Source: Charina bottae
Taxonomy: Eukaryota > Chordata > Lepidosauria > Squamata > Charinaidae
Direction of reading: 5' to 3'
Length of the DNA stretch: 64,000 nt
Assembly: GCA_023362775.1 (NCBI GenBank)
Contig: JALMGJ010000008.1
Coordinates: forward strand, 16,404,001 to 16,468,000
A program made the translations under genes and the position numbers. Under the pieces are notes generated by a model that was not told where the DNA came from, did no database searches, and was given only the letters and a program-made list of their open reading frames with translations. Shown here in pieces: positions 46,701-57,544 of this stretch; position 1 is the first letter of the stretch; each line of letters starts with the position of its first letter.

Positions 46701-46895
46701 GCATCCTATGGAAGAATGTCAATAGGGAGGAATATTGGACATTGTACTTTGACTAAAGATGGACGTTGGGATGCCTATTTCTGCTTATACAGTATTTTTC
46801 CCCCAAAGATTAAATATAACCTAAAGTAGTATGTAATTTGGTAAAGAGAGTTTACTTTTTCCATAGGTATTTTTAGACATATTGGCAGGGTTCAG

Positions 46896-46931
<36 letters not shown>

Positions 46932-47469
46932 AGAGTTTTCCAAATCATTAAAAAGGCTTTGTGAAACTGTTTAGTAGTTTAATGCAGGCGTGCATGACAT
47001 ATGGCCCCCGCCCTGATGGCATTTTTTAAAAAGTTGATAAATTTGAAGCTACCCTGAAAGATGCTCCATTAGCTGCCAAACAGCTGCTCTGTGTGCCAAG
47101 TATTAATTAATTTAATTTTATTATTAATTTATGAATTAATAATAATTTCCCCTCTATGAGTTTTGTAGGCCTGGTTTAAAGTATCAAAGTTTCACATATA
47201 TTAAATTAGTCAATTTTTAGGTGTAGGTTGGTGTACAACTGTATCCACAGTGATTAACACATGTATATTTAGGATTCGTTCTGCAGACTTCAAAGCCGCT
47301 GATGTCCACAGTAATAATAGTAATTTTTATTATCAGTAGCATTCAGACATACATTTAAAAATATGGCCTCTTGAAGTCTGGCATAGGTTACAGTTTGCAA
47401 AGTGCAGTGTAGATCCTATGTGTTTAATCTCCTTTTCTCTCTTTTTATGTCATACAAAACTATTGCCAG
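46701..47469. other. Unique DNA with (GTT)n; possible hAT scrap
   Basis: (GTT)n at about 46896-46932. The segment near 46984 (GCAGGCGTGCATGACATATG) faintly resembles a decayed hAT end, but no second end is visible. Confidence 0.4.
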
Positions 47470-47999
47470 CTTTCTTCACAGAATCTGAATATCTTTTCCA
47501 AGGCCTTCATGGCTGATCTGCCAAGAGCGAGTCTATGGCCTATTTCTTGACTGCTGATTCCTTTACTGTTGATGGTTGATCCTAAAAGGCAGAAGCTATC
47601 TACCACTTCAGTATCTTCACAGTCAGCTCTACGGCCAGTCATTCTACCAGTTGTCATTAGCTTGGACTTCTTTATATTTAATTTTAGTCCCACTTTTTCA
47701 CTATGCTTCTTGACTTTTATTACTAAACCTTGCAGATCCTTTGCATTTTTGGCTATTAGAATAGTGTCATCAGCATAGTGAAGTTTATAGATATTTCTTC
47801 CTCCAATTTTAAAACCACAGTCATCATTTTATAATTCAGCTTCCCGTAATGCACATCAGCATATACTGTAGGTTGAATAAATAAATGGAGAGTATACAGT
47901 CTTGTCTCAGTCCTTTGCCAACATGGAGCCAGTCTGTTTTGCCATGTTTTGTCTGTATTGTGGCTTCCTGATCTGTATATAGATTTCTCATGAAGACAG
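47470..47999 (-). mobile_element. RTE-clade LINE reverse transcriptase fragment
   Basis: The minus strand encodes decayed RT: NLYTDQEATIQTKHGKTDWL, GKGLRQDCILSIYLFNL (RT motif with G-to-D change after RQ), and beyond the YADD position LKLNIKKSKLMTTGRMTGRR, VDSFCLLGSTINSKGISSQE and [14 protein letters not shown]. Stops and frameshifts occur throughout. The same RTE lineage appears at 9208-10149. A SINE interrupts or terminates it at 48000. Confidence 0.78.
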
Positions 48000-48169
48000 T
48001 GTAAAGGTAAAGGTTCCCCCACACAGTCGTGTCTGACTCTAGGGGCCGGTGCTCATCTCCGTTTGTTAGCCGAAGAGCCAGCATTGTCCGAAGACACTTC
48101 CACAGTCATGTGGCCGGCATGACGTGTGTGGAACACTGTTACCTTCCCACCAAAGTGGTACCTATTTAT
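48000..48169 (-). mobile_element. 5'-truncated SINE
   Basis: The minus strand carries the 3' half of the same SINE family (GGTACCACTTTGGTGGGAAG to CCTTTACCTTTAC). The tRNA-like part is absent. No clear target duplication. Confidence 0.85.
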
Positions 48170-49319
48170 CTCCAATCTGTTGACCTCTTCCAATTTAGCA
48201 TGTGCTAAAAGGGGCAGAATCTCCATGGAAGATTGATTGATTGAATTTGATTAGTCTTAACAGGTGTAATGGAATGGCATCCTGGACAGAGCAGTTAAGG
48301 ATAAGAGCTAAATGATCCTCTCTATCCTAAGTAAGATTCTTCCTGCAGAATAATAATTGTCTTATGGAAGAAGTCACAGCATTTTTGCTACTCCAATGAT
48401 TCCATTTACAGGGAAAGTTTCCTAGAAGGAGGGCAATTTTTTCAGTTTGCAATCTCCCTGTGTTTAGAAGAGAATACCCTTGAATGAGGTGACTTTGTTG
48501 CTGGAGTGTTAGTTACACTAGTCGTCTTATATTTACTTGATTTTTTTTATCATCTCACTAATTTCTAAAATTCTACTTCTCTTCCTAGATGTAGCCCATA
48601 TTCTTTGAGAAAATTGTTATCAGGACCTCAACTTTTTGATTCAAACAGGATAGTTTCTTAAGGAGGTCTGAGAAATTTTCAACCACGAGAAATGTTTGTT
48701 TAGCAAGAATGTCTATTAAAGTTGGATTACCCACCACTATAGTTTCATTAATGGGATTGCTGGGGTTTTGAATCTTAGCCATTAAAATAGATTCTAAGCC
48801 ACTAGGATCTGAGGGATTTAGCACAGCACATTAGCAGGTTCTTTGTCTGTAAAAACTTGATCCAGTTTAAGCTGTTTACTAGATTGCCCAGGTGAAAATA
48901 TCAGCAATTTTTTGAGTCCCTCATTTACATTGAAGACGGAGGCTTTTGCCAGTCTCTTTCTCCCTTTCAGGGGATTAAATTTCCATGGGTAGTGACCCAT
49001 GCTGAAACCGCTATGTTGATCTTAAATTCAATGAAACCAGCCAGACAAATTCAAAAATAGAATTTAACAAGACAACAACATAAAAGGGAGCTGCAATCTG
49101 GTGTAGCAGAAGAATTGCATAATCTCTATAATTCCCTTGCCGAATACAGGCAAACATAGTTAGCTCAATAATCAACAAAGAGTCTCTGCATATGCCCTAA
49201 AGCATAAAACTCACAAACTGATCTTGATTTAGAATATGGAGAGGTTTAAAAAAGGAAAGAATCCTAGACCTAGACTGAAATAAGTCCTAGCTAACAAGCA
49301 AGTTAGTATATATGCTGTT
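48170..49319. other. Unique DNA, no gene recognised
   Basis: Two minus-strand frames (48585-48824, 48818-49000) are open for 60-80 codons and overlap in different frames. Their translations show no clear domain; a decayed L1 ORF1 region is possible but unsupported. Confidence 0.45.
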
Positions 49320-49431
49320 TTAATTGTTGAATTTTAACTGTCGATTTTTTGTAAACCGCCCAGAGTTCCCTTGCAGGGAGATGGAGCGGTAAACACAAGT
49401 CGAATTATAAATAAATAAATAAATAAATAAT
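49320..49431 (+). repeat. CR1/L2-group LINE 3' tail
   Basis: GTAAACCGCCCAGAG and CAGGGAGATGGAGCGGTAAA motifs followed by (AAAT)n. Only the 3'-terminal 110 bp are present. Confidence 0.8.
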
Positions 49432-49483
49432 TAAAGTTGAAAGAAAAATAAAATAACTTGCATGAAATTTGTCAACTCTCTGT

Positions 49484-51600
49484 TTTTGTTTTTGTTTTAT
49501 TTTTTATATAATTTTATTAAAGACTTTTTAAAAGCAAGATAAAAATCAATACAAACTAATATAAAATAAGAAAAAGAAAAGAAAAAAAGAAATCAAAGAG
49601 AAAGCTAAAAGTGCAAGAAAAAGAAAAATAGAAAAGCAAGAAAAAGATACAAAAAGTAGCTTCTGATCTTCTTTACAGCAGTTATAAGTACAATTATAAA
49701 TTTACCTCTTACTGTACGGTTACAACATAACTCTTCTTTCTATCATCTATCCTGTCTAATCATCAAAACCATAAATCATAAGTTCATTTTTTTCTGTTTC
49801 AACGCAAAAATTCTATAAGGGTTTTCCAGTCAGCAATAAACGTAGATATTTTTCTCTGATCAAAAAGTCAATTTGGCCATCTCAGCAAGTTCCATCATCT
49901 TCACCAACCATTCCTCCATTGTAGGTAGTGCCGAATTCTTCCATCTTTGTGCATACAATATTCTCACTGCTTATCATGTACAGAATCAAAGTTATATGAT
50001 TTCTTCCAGCTGTTTGTTCATCAGTCCCAGAAGAAAAACCTCTGGTCACAACTGTATATTAATCTTTAAAATTCTCTGCATCAATGCATGTATTTGAATC
50101 CAGAATTTTCTAGTTTTTTTACACGTCCACAAAACATGAAAAAATGTCCCTTCCCTTCACATTTCCAACATAAATTGGAAGTTTATACATTCTAGACAAT
50201 TTTTCTGATGACATATACCAATGGTACATCGTTTTCTAAAATAGTTTTATAAAATTTATTAAAGTTCTTTTTAAGATTATAACATAGTGTAAATTTCAAT
50301 CCTTTTAAGCACATATTTTCCCTTTGTTCCATCCGTATATTGTAACCAAAACATTATTTCACTTGTTCTTCTGTTTCAAAGTTCCATAAAAGTTTATATA
50401 TTTTACCAATTGCATGTTAATCATTTTTACACAATTCTATTTCAAACTTAGTCTTACAATGTTCAAATCCATAAATTCTTTTGTCTACTTTAAATCTTTC
50501 TAATAATTGTAAATAAGAGAACCATTGACAACTAAATCCCTCTGCTACCAGTTCTTCTCTTGATTTTATTTTTCATTCCCTTTACAAAATTCTAGTATCT
50601 CACAATAAGTTAGCCATTTGTGTTTGCCTATTATTTCTCATCTATAAAATGCTTCTTGTGCTGAGATCCACAAAGGTGTTTTGGGGCACCACCTGGGGTT
50701 GTATCTATTCCATATTTTCAATATGACACGTCTAACATAATAATTTTTAAAATCCACATTAACCTTGACTATGGTACCATGCCACCCAAATCTCACATCT
50801 TTCTAACTCCAAAAGCCTTCTATTTCTCAGCAGCACCCACTCTTTCATCCAAACCAAACAGCAAGCTGCCAAGTACAATTTCAAATCAGGTAAACCCAAC
50901 CCTCCTCTTTCCTTTGCATCTAGTAATACCTTATATTTCATTCATGTTTTTTCCCTGCCACACAAGCTTAGATATATCCTTTTGCCACTGTTTAAATGGC
51001 AAGACATTCACTTTTAGCACAAAATTCTCCCCAAAAATAACAGTTGTAATTTCTCCCATCTTAACATGTCTTTTTAAACTTCACTCCATGTCTTAACATA
51101 GTTACTTTCAAATAACATATAATTCATAATTGTTACAGTGATACCTAGATATTTTAGCTTCTTCTCAATCTTAAAACCTGTTTTTTTCACCAATTCTGTT
51201 CGATCTTCTATTTTCACATCTTTGTTAACATCTTCATCTTCTGTTTGTTAATCTTGAAACCTGCTAATGCATCAAATTCTTTTACTTTGCCTATTAATAT
51301 TTCAATTCCCTTTAAGGGATCTTCCAGAACCAACACCAAGTCATCTGCAAAAGCCCTTAACTTGTAAGATTCTTTTTTAATCTTCACTCCCATAATCCTC
51401 TCATCTTGTCTTATATCTCTATTCAGTATTTCAAGAACCAAAATAAACAAGAGAGGAGACAGTGGGCATCCCTGTCTTGTTCCTTTCTGTATCTCACAGT
51501 TTTGTTAGATCTCCATTAACTCTCAATTTTTGAATGAGTAACTCCATTACTTCCAATACCAGTTCAGTTCCAATGGTGATGATGGGGAATCCATCAAGAA
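49484..51600 (-). mobile_element. 5'-truncated L1-type LINE
   Basis: An antisense L1 with its A-rich 3' end at the left. The minus strand reads, from right to left, VNGDLTK and EIQKGTRQGCPLSPLL-type RT blocks, FADDL, then RGGLGLPDLKLYLAACCLVW and the ORF2 C-terminus near 49900. The copy is littered with frameshifts and stops. The 5' limit near 51600 is uncertain and no target duplication was found. Confidence 0.78.
50759..51490 (-). pseudogene. L1 ORF2 reverse transcriptase remnant
   Basis: Two readable pieces. One (51450-51214) has FILVLEILNRDIRQDERIMG then LRAFADDLVLVLEDPLKG, so the catalytic FADD box is intact. The other (50941-50759) has KYKVLLDAKERGGLGLPDLK and CCLVWMKEWVLLRNRRLLEL. Between them are frameshifts and stops. 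Confidence 0.83.
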
Positions 51601-51989
51601 AGCCTCCAGTAAGAAAGGTATGTGTGAAAGGAAGATCAAACTCACTCCCTTTCCCCTCAAAAAAATAGCAAGCCAACATCCATCTCCCATTGGCAGACTA
51701 GCATGAGTTGAACAATATGCCCAAGCCACATTCTTTCTGCTCATCTATTTCCAAATGGAAAATTACTGCCTCTGGAAAATTAGTGGAGCAGTCCATATGG
51801 TTTTGGTCTGATAGATTTTTCCTGATTCCTTTAACATTCTTTTTTACTAGGTTATCTCCTCTACACAAAACTATTCTTACATCAAATACCAACTTTAAAA
51901 TTTAAAGCATAAATTGTTTTCTCACCACTGAAGAGAAAAAGTGACACATATTCACTTCCAGGTTTCTGATGAATTAAGCTAAAGATTAT
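51601..51989. other. Unassigned DNA between L1 and the Penelope-like element
   Basis: Opposed 60-65-codon frames on both strands but no recognisable product. It could be further decayed L1. Confidence 0.4.
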
Positions 51990-52011
51990 ATTTATGGAGT
52001 CCATGGTGCTC

Positions 52012-52075
52012 TCTGAGCCTTGTTGTTTTCTTGCCGACGTTTCATTGCCAGGCTAGGCAACATCTTCAGTGCGAA
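52012..52075 (-). ncRNA. Hammerhead-ribozyme-like motif in the Penelope end
   Basis: On the minus strand the end contains, in the order of a type I hammerhead, CTGAAGA (52063-52069; the core allows any base at its fifth position), a stem TTGCC-TAGCCT-GGCAA (52045-52060), and GAAACGTC (52036-52043). Hammerheads are known in Penelope-like element terminal repeats. However, there is an extra T before the stem, and stem III would have almost no loop, so activity is doubtful. A mutated copy lies at 29066-29142. Confidence 0.45.
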
Positions 52076-53499
52076 AAGGGAGTGGAACTTGCTCTCTGTT
52101 TATATACCCTGGCTTGTCCTGCCTGTGTTGGTGGGGGTGTTGTACTCTCCTTGGTAGTACCTTGATTGAGTTGTTGTTTGCTGCTTGGTTGAATGACTAG
52201 AGTTAATAGTTCCTTGATTAGGATCTATTGTGGGTTTTTTTTAATATTTTTTATTTTATTTTAAGACAAAGATAAAAACTACAAAAAAGAAAAAACACTA
52301 CATACAAAAAGAAAAACATTAAAAGTGCAGAAACAAAAAAGAAAAACTTCTAGAAAGTTACATATAGAGAGGTGGCTTCCCACTTTTCACAGCAAGAATA
52401 TACAGCAATTTCCACAAACTCTTCCTCTCAGTCAAACCATAATCACATTATTTCTATAAATCCTTCCATTAACACATATGTAAATCTCTAATACAATAGC
52501 TCCTTCCCCTTGCAAATATATATATGCACATGTTTAATTTTTTACTTCAATCCCTTCCTTTTAAAAATAATCCATTTAATAATTTTTCCCCCTTCTACTA
52601 CTATTCTATATATTTCTGTCTACCCAATATACATCAAATTATAAGAACAAATAAATTTTCTACCTTTATAATAAACAATCTTAACTCTATTAGATCTCTA
52701 AAACAATATAAAACATTATATCTATCAATATCCTTTAAAAAAAATTTAAAAGATTACCAGAATAAAAAATATCCTTTAAGTCTTAGAAATCAAAAATCCT
52801 ATAAGTCAAATTAACCTCAATTACATATTCTTGATTTTTTACCCCTCCTCAAAATATATCAGAACATTCAAACATTTCAACAGCACAGCACAAAACATTA
52901 ACCGAGATAGTCATAACATTTCAATTCAAAGTTCTCAGCCAAAAGTCTTTCATTTACTCCCACAACAGCCAAAGCGCCATCTTTTCCTGTGTTTTCCTCT
53001 TATTCCATCATAATATAATTGTTTCATTCTGACCAGAATCTCCTCTTAAATGTCCCAAACAGTCTATATGATAATTTAACTGCTCTTTAAAATGATATTT
53101 TCTTACTAGTAACGTAGTTTTCTTAAATCTTCTTTAAACTCTTCCATTATTCAGTTAGTAAATTATAACACACCCTAGAAAATTAATTCACAAAGACAGA
53201 GGTTAATGAATTATTCCAAAATTGACATAATAAACAATCTTAGCTCTATTAAATCTCACAGACAATATAAAGCATTATATCTTATCAATATCTTTTAAAT
53301 TTTACACTATAACCCTATAAAACAATCATATAATCTCTTTATCAATCTAACTATATATTCTTAGTTTTTATAAATTGTCTACTTATATAATTAACAATCT
53401 TAACCCTAATTATATTTAAAAACACAATATAGAAAATTACCAAAATAAAAAATGTCTTTTAAGTCTTAAAAATCAAAAATCCTGACTCCTGTAAGTCAT

Positions 53500-53555
53500 A
53501 TAAAGTAAAGTAAAGTAAAGTCAAGTCAAGTCAAGTCAAGTCAAGTCAAGTCAAA
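53500..53555. repeat. (GTAAA)n/(GTCAA)n pentanucleotide microsatellite
   Basis: Three GTAAA units followed by about seven GTCAA units. Confidence 0.93.
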
Positions 53556-53656
53556 TAAAAATCCTGTAAGTCAGATTAACCTCATTATCAGTCTAATTAA
53601 ATATTCTTAATTTTTTTTTTACCCCTTTTCAAAATATACCAGAACATTCGGACATT

Positions 53657-54013
53657 TCAATAGTACAACAACCCTTTTTTTTTAGAGAAATCAACAATAG
53701 TTTCAAAAAGTACAAAGTTTCCATCAAAAGAGAAAAAAACCTCCCACACGGTGCATTGACCGAAATAGTCATAACCTTCCAGTTCAAAGTTTTCAGCCGA
53801 GAGCTTTTCAATTACCCCCACAACAACAAAATCGCCATCTTTTCCTGTATTTTCCTCTTGTTCCATCATAATATCTTCGTATAATTGTTTCATTTTAATC
53901 AAAATCTCTTCTTTAAAGTCCCGAACATTCTGTATAATATTTTGGCACCTCTTTAAAATAATATTTTCTTGCTGATAACGTAATTTTCTTAAATCTTCTT
54001 TAAACTCTTCCAT
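53657..54013 (-). CDS. Small putative ORF of the L1-like element (118 codons)
   Basis: ATG-initiated open frame. The N-terminal half is charged and looks helical (MEEFKEDLRKLRYQQENIIL, then FKEEILIKMKQLYEDIMMEQ), as in the start of L1 ORF1 coiled coils. The C-terminal half (GKDGDFVVVGVIEKLSAENF, then CTVWEVFFSFDGNFVLFETI) does not look like the ORF1 RNA-recognition or C-terminal domains. The duplicate at 52838-53170 preserves part of it in degraded form. Whether it was ever translated is unknown; a deletion-fused remnant of ORF1 is the simplest view. Confidence 0.35.
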   Translation of the reverse strand: MEEFKEDLRKLRYQQENIILKRCQNIIQNVRDFKEEILIKMKQLYEDIMMEQEENTGKDGDFVVVGVIEKLSAENFELEGYDYFGQCTVWEVFFSFDGNFVLFETIVDFSKKKGLLYY

Positions 54014-54706
54014 TATTCAGATAGTAAATTATAACACACCCTAAAAAATTAACTCACAAAAATAGAGGTTAATGAATTAATCCAAAATTAACCAAAGAAA
54101 CAAATATTCAGGCAGACAATAAAGAAAAGTAAACAGAAAGTACAGTTCAGTATAAAGAGAATATCTGAAGAGAAAAAAAAACTTCATCCTTGGAACTCTG
54201 CCACACACAGATAACAGCAGAAAGGCAGTATTTTATCTCTGAATATAACCCAAGCTGGGAAGAAAGCCAAAACTTTCTTTATAATTAAGCAACTTCAAAA
54301 ATAACTATATTCGCCCAGAGATTTCATTTTTTCTTACTGTAGAAAAACTTCTCTTAGAATACAAAACTTAAAAAACAAACTAGGTATTTAAGATATGGAA
54401 AGGCTATGACTAAACTTCCTTTAAATAAGGGAATGCAAAACGTGGGTTCGACATGATTGATTCCCAGCCTCCCGATACAGTCTTACCACTCAGTCGTAAA
54501 CACTGTTTACGAACTCCTGGCTGCAGCTCACCGTCTGGAGGACAAATGGGTCGATTCTTAGTGTTTTCCTTAATCCAGAAAAACACTTGTGGCTACAGAA
54601 AACCAGTCTGTGCCTAAAAAAAAACCCACGTTGCCAGCTCTGCCCATGGAGCTCACAGGCAAACTTGTTCAGTCGGCCATTTTCCACAGGAAGCTCCTGG
54701 GTCTAT

Positions 54707-55771
54707 TGTGTTGTTTGATTGCTCCTCTGCTGCTAAACTTGCTGTTAATCTTTGCCTATCTTGTTGTTGATTGCTGGCAAATAGTTGTTCATGTCTTCTG
54801 GCTTTTCTTTTGTCTCTTATGAATGGTATGTAAATATTGTTTACCTCTATGTGTCTGTTGATGGCTGCTTTGTCTGAGTGCCAAGCTTCCAGGAATTCTG
54901 TAGCATTTTTGGATTTTGCTTGGTTTAAGATGCTCACAGTTTCCCAGTTGAAAGTATGGTTCAGTCTGTCCATGTGTTGTGAGCTTAAGGAGTTTTCATC
55001 ATGTCTTCTGACTGTTAGTTGGTGTTCATGGATGCGTTCTGCTAGTCTTCTGCCAGTCTGTCCTACATAGTGGCTGTTACAGTCCTTACACTGTATGTTG
55101 TAGATAACTCCTGTTTTTTCTTCTTGGTCTACTGGGTCTTTTGGTTTACTTACAATGTTCTGAAGGGTTTTGGTTGGTTTGTGTGCTACAGTGATGCCGT
55201 GTGGTTGTAACAGTCTATTAGTAGTTTCCGAGATGTTTCTGATGTATGGGAGTGTAATCCTTTTCATAGCTTCTGTTGGTTTTGCTGTGGTGGGTTGAGT
55301 GGTCAGGCACTTTTTGATAAAGTTGCATGGATATCCATTTTGCTGGAAGATGCTATATAAGTGGTCTGTTTCCTTTTTCTGGTGTTCTGGGTTGCTGCAG
55401 TGCATTTGTGCTCATCTGAATAGTGTTCTTACACAGCTCCTCTTGTGAGAGGTAGGGTTATTGCTTTGGTAGTGGAACACTTGGTTAGTGTGGGTAGATT
55501 TCTGGTACACTTGTGTTTCTAGAATGCCATCATTTCCTCTACTGATGAGGATGTCCAAGAAGGGTAGCGTGTTGTTGTTTTCTTCTTCCCTTGTGAATTT
55601 TATTCCTTTGAAGATGTTGTTGATGGCTTCATGTGCTTCTTCCAGTTGATCCTTTTTTATTATGACAAAAGTGTCATCTACATACCTGATCCATACTTTG
55701 GGTTGTATGTGTGGGAGTGCTATCCTTTCTAGACGTTGCATTACTATCTCTGCTATGAGTCCTGAGAGTGG
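54707..55771 (-). pseudogene. Penelope RT C-terminal palm/thumb plus GIY-YIG endonuclease
   Basis: Translated from the right: SPLSGLIAEIVMQRLERIAL, then the polymerase box in WIRYVDDTFVIIKKDQL (YVDD with the following aromatic, typical of the family), LPFLDILISR, and VYQKSTHTNQVFHYQSNNPT. An in-frame TGA (55409-55411, probably from CGA) follows CVRTLFR. The frame continues through HCSNPEHQ to the endonuclease, where GVIYNIQCKDC and YVGQTGRRLAERIHEHQ form the GIY-YIG signature with its arginine. The C-terminus is broken at NNTID by the L1-like insertion and resumes to a stop at 52100-52102. Confidence 0.9.
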
Positions 55772-55775
55772 TGAT

Positions 55776-56975
55776 GTCCTGGTTCAGCCTCTGCCCCAGG
55801 ATTTCAGTGAGGAGTCAGAAGACGAGTTGCCCCTGGTGAACCCCCAGAGGACTGAACCAGATGAGGTCCCAGACACAGGCATGGCCCCAGACAAATACCC
55901 AGCACCACAGGGCAGTGGGGAGTTGGCAATACCTGAGGCTACAGGGGAGCAAACTGGGGATGGTGGTTTGTCCCTACCCTCTAGCCAGCAGCCAATAACC
56001 GAGGCTACAGGGGAGCAAGCCGGGGATGGTGGTTTGCCCCCACCCTCTAGCCAGCAGCCAGCTGGATCCCATCAGACTCCCAGCTCACCTGAATCACCCA
56101 AAGGGCAGAGACAGAGGCGGGTACGCCTCGCCTTAAAGGACAGAAGGAGAAGTGCCCGGTTAGCTGCAAGAGATTTACGCAGAGGAGAAGTGGAGTCTTT
56201 GCAGGACCCAGATGACAGCTCCTAAACTCTTAATAAATAACCAGCAGAGTGGTGAGTGAGTTGTGGGAGCAATGTAGCATATTGGCTTCGCGACCACTCT
56301 GGCTTCCTGACTTGATTCCTGATTTCCTGACCCTGCTTGGATTATTGTTACTCTGACGTCTGGACTCCTTGACCCGGCTTTGACTTCTCGCTGACCTACT
56401 TGTTACCACCCCGGACCTGGCTTTGGAATATCGGTTACCTTCTGGCTTCAACCCTGTGATGATCTCAACAACAATGTCCCAATAAACACTTCTCCATGCA
56501 ATTCATTGAAATGCAGATAAAGCTTTATTCAGGATACATGTTCATTGAAGCACTCCTAAAGACTTGAATACTGATTCCCGCCAAACTAAGCTCTCTTAAC
56601 CCTTCCCCCTGCGCGCCAATTCACCAACGATGATCTCATGAAGCAAACGGTCCCATCTCCACTCCGTTGCAGGTGCGTGACCTTGGCCGAGCTGTCTCTA
56701 GCTTCCAGCAGCAGACAACACTCAACTGCCATTCCCCCTCCCAACTACAATGCAAGCACTAAGCCTTGATTAATCCCAATGGCAGGATTCATAGACATGA
56801 ACCCTGACAAACCCTGACTTTGGCACACAGACTTCTGGCTTTTCTCTCTCGGCTTTACCTACAGCGTGACTTCTGGCTGAAATTGTGTTCAGCTTAGTGC
56901 TGGTAAGAGAATTCCTGCCTTCGGCTTACTGCAGAGACTCTGTGTAACTTGACACCGGAGGCAAGCCAGCACAGT
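55776..56975 (+). mobile_element. LTR-like insertion in the Penelope RT, itself carrying a solo LTR
   Basis: The Penelope frame breaks after GTPMGS and resumes at SPLSG. Between lie 1200 bp flanked by TGAT at 55772-55775 and 56976-56979. The body has AATAAA near 56231 followed by a C/T-rich stretch of TGACTTCTGGCT-like phrases, similar to the R-U5 part of long LTRs. A pair of about 75-bp tandem repeats (GAGGCTACAGGGGAGCAA) sits at about 55930-56050. Without the inner LTR it is about 840 bp. No RT or gag core is present. The LTR identity is inference. Confidence 0.6.
56457..56809 (-). mobile_element. Solo LTR, 353 bp, nested in the outer LTR
   Basis: On the minus strand it starts TGTCAGGGTTCATG and ends GAGATCATCA (TG...CA), with AATAAAG (complement of 56523-56529) in the expected 3' part. 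The direct repeat AACCCTG at 56450-56456 and 56810-56816 flanks it. No internal region is present, so this is a solo LTR; the family is unassigned. Confidence 0.8.
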
Positions 56976-56979
56976 TGAT

Positions 56980-57340
56980 CCCATAGGTGTTCCTTTGATT
57001 TGTTGGTATATTTGTCCATCAAACTGAAAGTAGGTGGTGAGGCAGAGGTTGATGAGGTCCATGATTCTGGGTATTTTGATCTTGGTGTATCTAGTTAGGT
57101 CAGGTGTGTTACGTAGAACTGCTGCCATGGATTCAATCGCTAGTGCTTGGTCTATGGATGTAAAGAGTGCAGTGACATCAAATGACACCATAATTTTATC
57201 TTCATCTATTTTTAGGTCTTTGATTTTCTGGAGGCACTGTAGTGGGGAGTTAATAGAGTATTCACTCTCCTCTGTGAGATGTCCAAGTTTTCTTGTAAGT
57301 TCTTTAGCTATGTTGTATGTGGGGATTATATTTATAATAT
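56980..57340 (-). pseudogene. Penelope reverse transcriptase N-terminal part
   Basis: Minus-strand frame with IIPTYNIAKELTRKLGHLTE, INSPLQCLQKIKDLKIDEDK, the catalytic MVSFDVTALFTSI block, and FDGQIYQQIKGTPMGS, where the insertion begins. These are early RT motifs including the first catalytic aspartate. The frame is free of stops. Confidence 0.88.
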
Positions 57341-57480
57341 GTGTGCCTGTGTCCCCATCAACTAATTTATGCAAAGTAGCAAGAAGTAAATTAGCATGCT
57401 CTGCATGTAGCCAATTTAAAATTAGAGCTAAGATTACCACATCTGAATTATGTTATTTTACATTTTGCTCTTGTTATTAT
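57341..57480. other. Short unassigned segment at the Penelope 5' break
   Basis: Sequence upstream of the RT frame; possibly more decayed Penelope or flanking DNA. Confidence 0.35.

Positions 57481-57482
<2 letters not shown>

Positions 57483-57540
<58 letters not shown>
57483..57540. repeat. (CT)29 microsatellite
   Basis: Pure CT repeat of about 58 bp, a homopurine/homopyrimidine tract. Confidence 0.96.
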
Positions 57541-57542
<2 letters not shown>

Positions 57543-57544
57543 AT

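Larger units (their letters stand above)
52669..54088 (-). repeat. Internal tandem duplication within the L1-like element
   Basis: A block of about 390 bp (52838-53228) recurs at 53618-54088, the second copy carrying about 80 extra bp. Both contain AACTCTTCCATTATTCAG and CGCCATCTTTTCCTGT-type stretches. AT-rich linker sequence with AACAATCTTA and AAGTCTTA.AAATCAAAAAT also repeats (52669, 53228, about 53382). A (GTCAA)n tract at 53519-53553 lies in the second linker. Confidence 0.82.
52233..54701 (-). mobile_element. Internally deleted and duplicated L1-like element
   Basis: A 2469-bp antisense insertion bounded by the 9-bp duplication TCTATTGTG (52224-52232 and 54702-54710). The A-rich 3' end is at the left. 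The right end starts, on the minus strand, AGGAGCTTCCTGTGGAAAAT, like vertebrate L1 5' ends. The 5' leader and 3' UTR resemble the other L1 copies, but no RT or endonuclease is present. The middle consists of repeated blocks with a short ORF. It is best read as a non-autonomous L1 derivative. Confidence 0.72.
51990..57340 (-). mobile_element. Penelope-like retroelement (GIY-YIG type) with nested insertions
   Basis: An antisense Penelope-like element: reverse transcriptase from 57340 leftwards, then a GIY-YIG endonuclease, then a terminal segment at 51990-52232. Two insertions break it: an L1-like element (52233-54701) and an LTR (55776-56975) that itself carries a solo LTR. Net Penelope sequence is about 1.66 kb. 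Except for one in-frame TGA, the coding frame reads through both repaired junctions. The 5' end is missing, since the frame enters RT near IIPTYNIAKEL with unrelated DNA upstream. Penelope-like elements have a telomerase-related RT and are distinct from LINEs and LTR elements. Confidence 0.88.

Noticed and set aside
46984..47100. Second hAT-like element
   Set aside because: Only a faint resemblance at one end, with no matching inverted repeat or duplication.
55662..56225. 187-codon plus-strand frame with Pro/Glu repeats and an Arg-rich end (RRRSARLAARDLRR)
   Set aside because: Its ATG lies in antisense Penelope RT sequence and the rest in the inserted LTR, so it is a chimera across an insertion junction. 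The part inside the LTR may merit comparison across copies, but it is not a supported gene.
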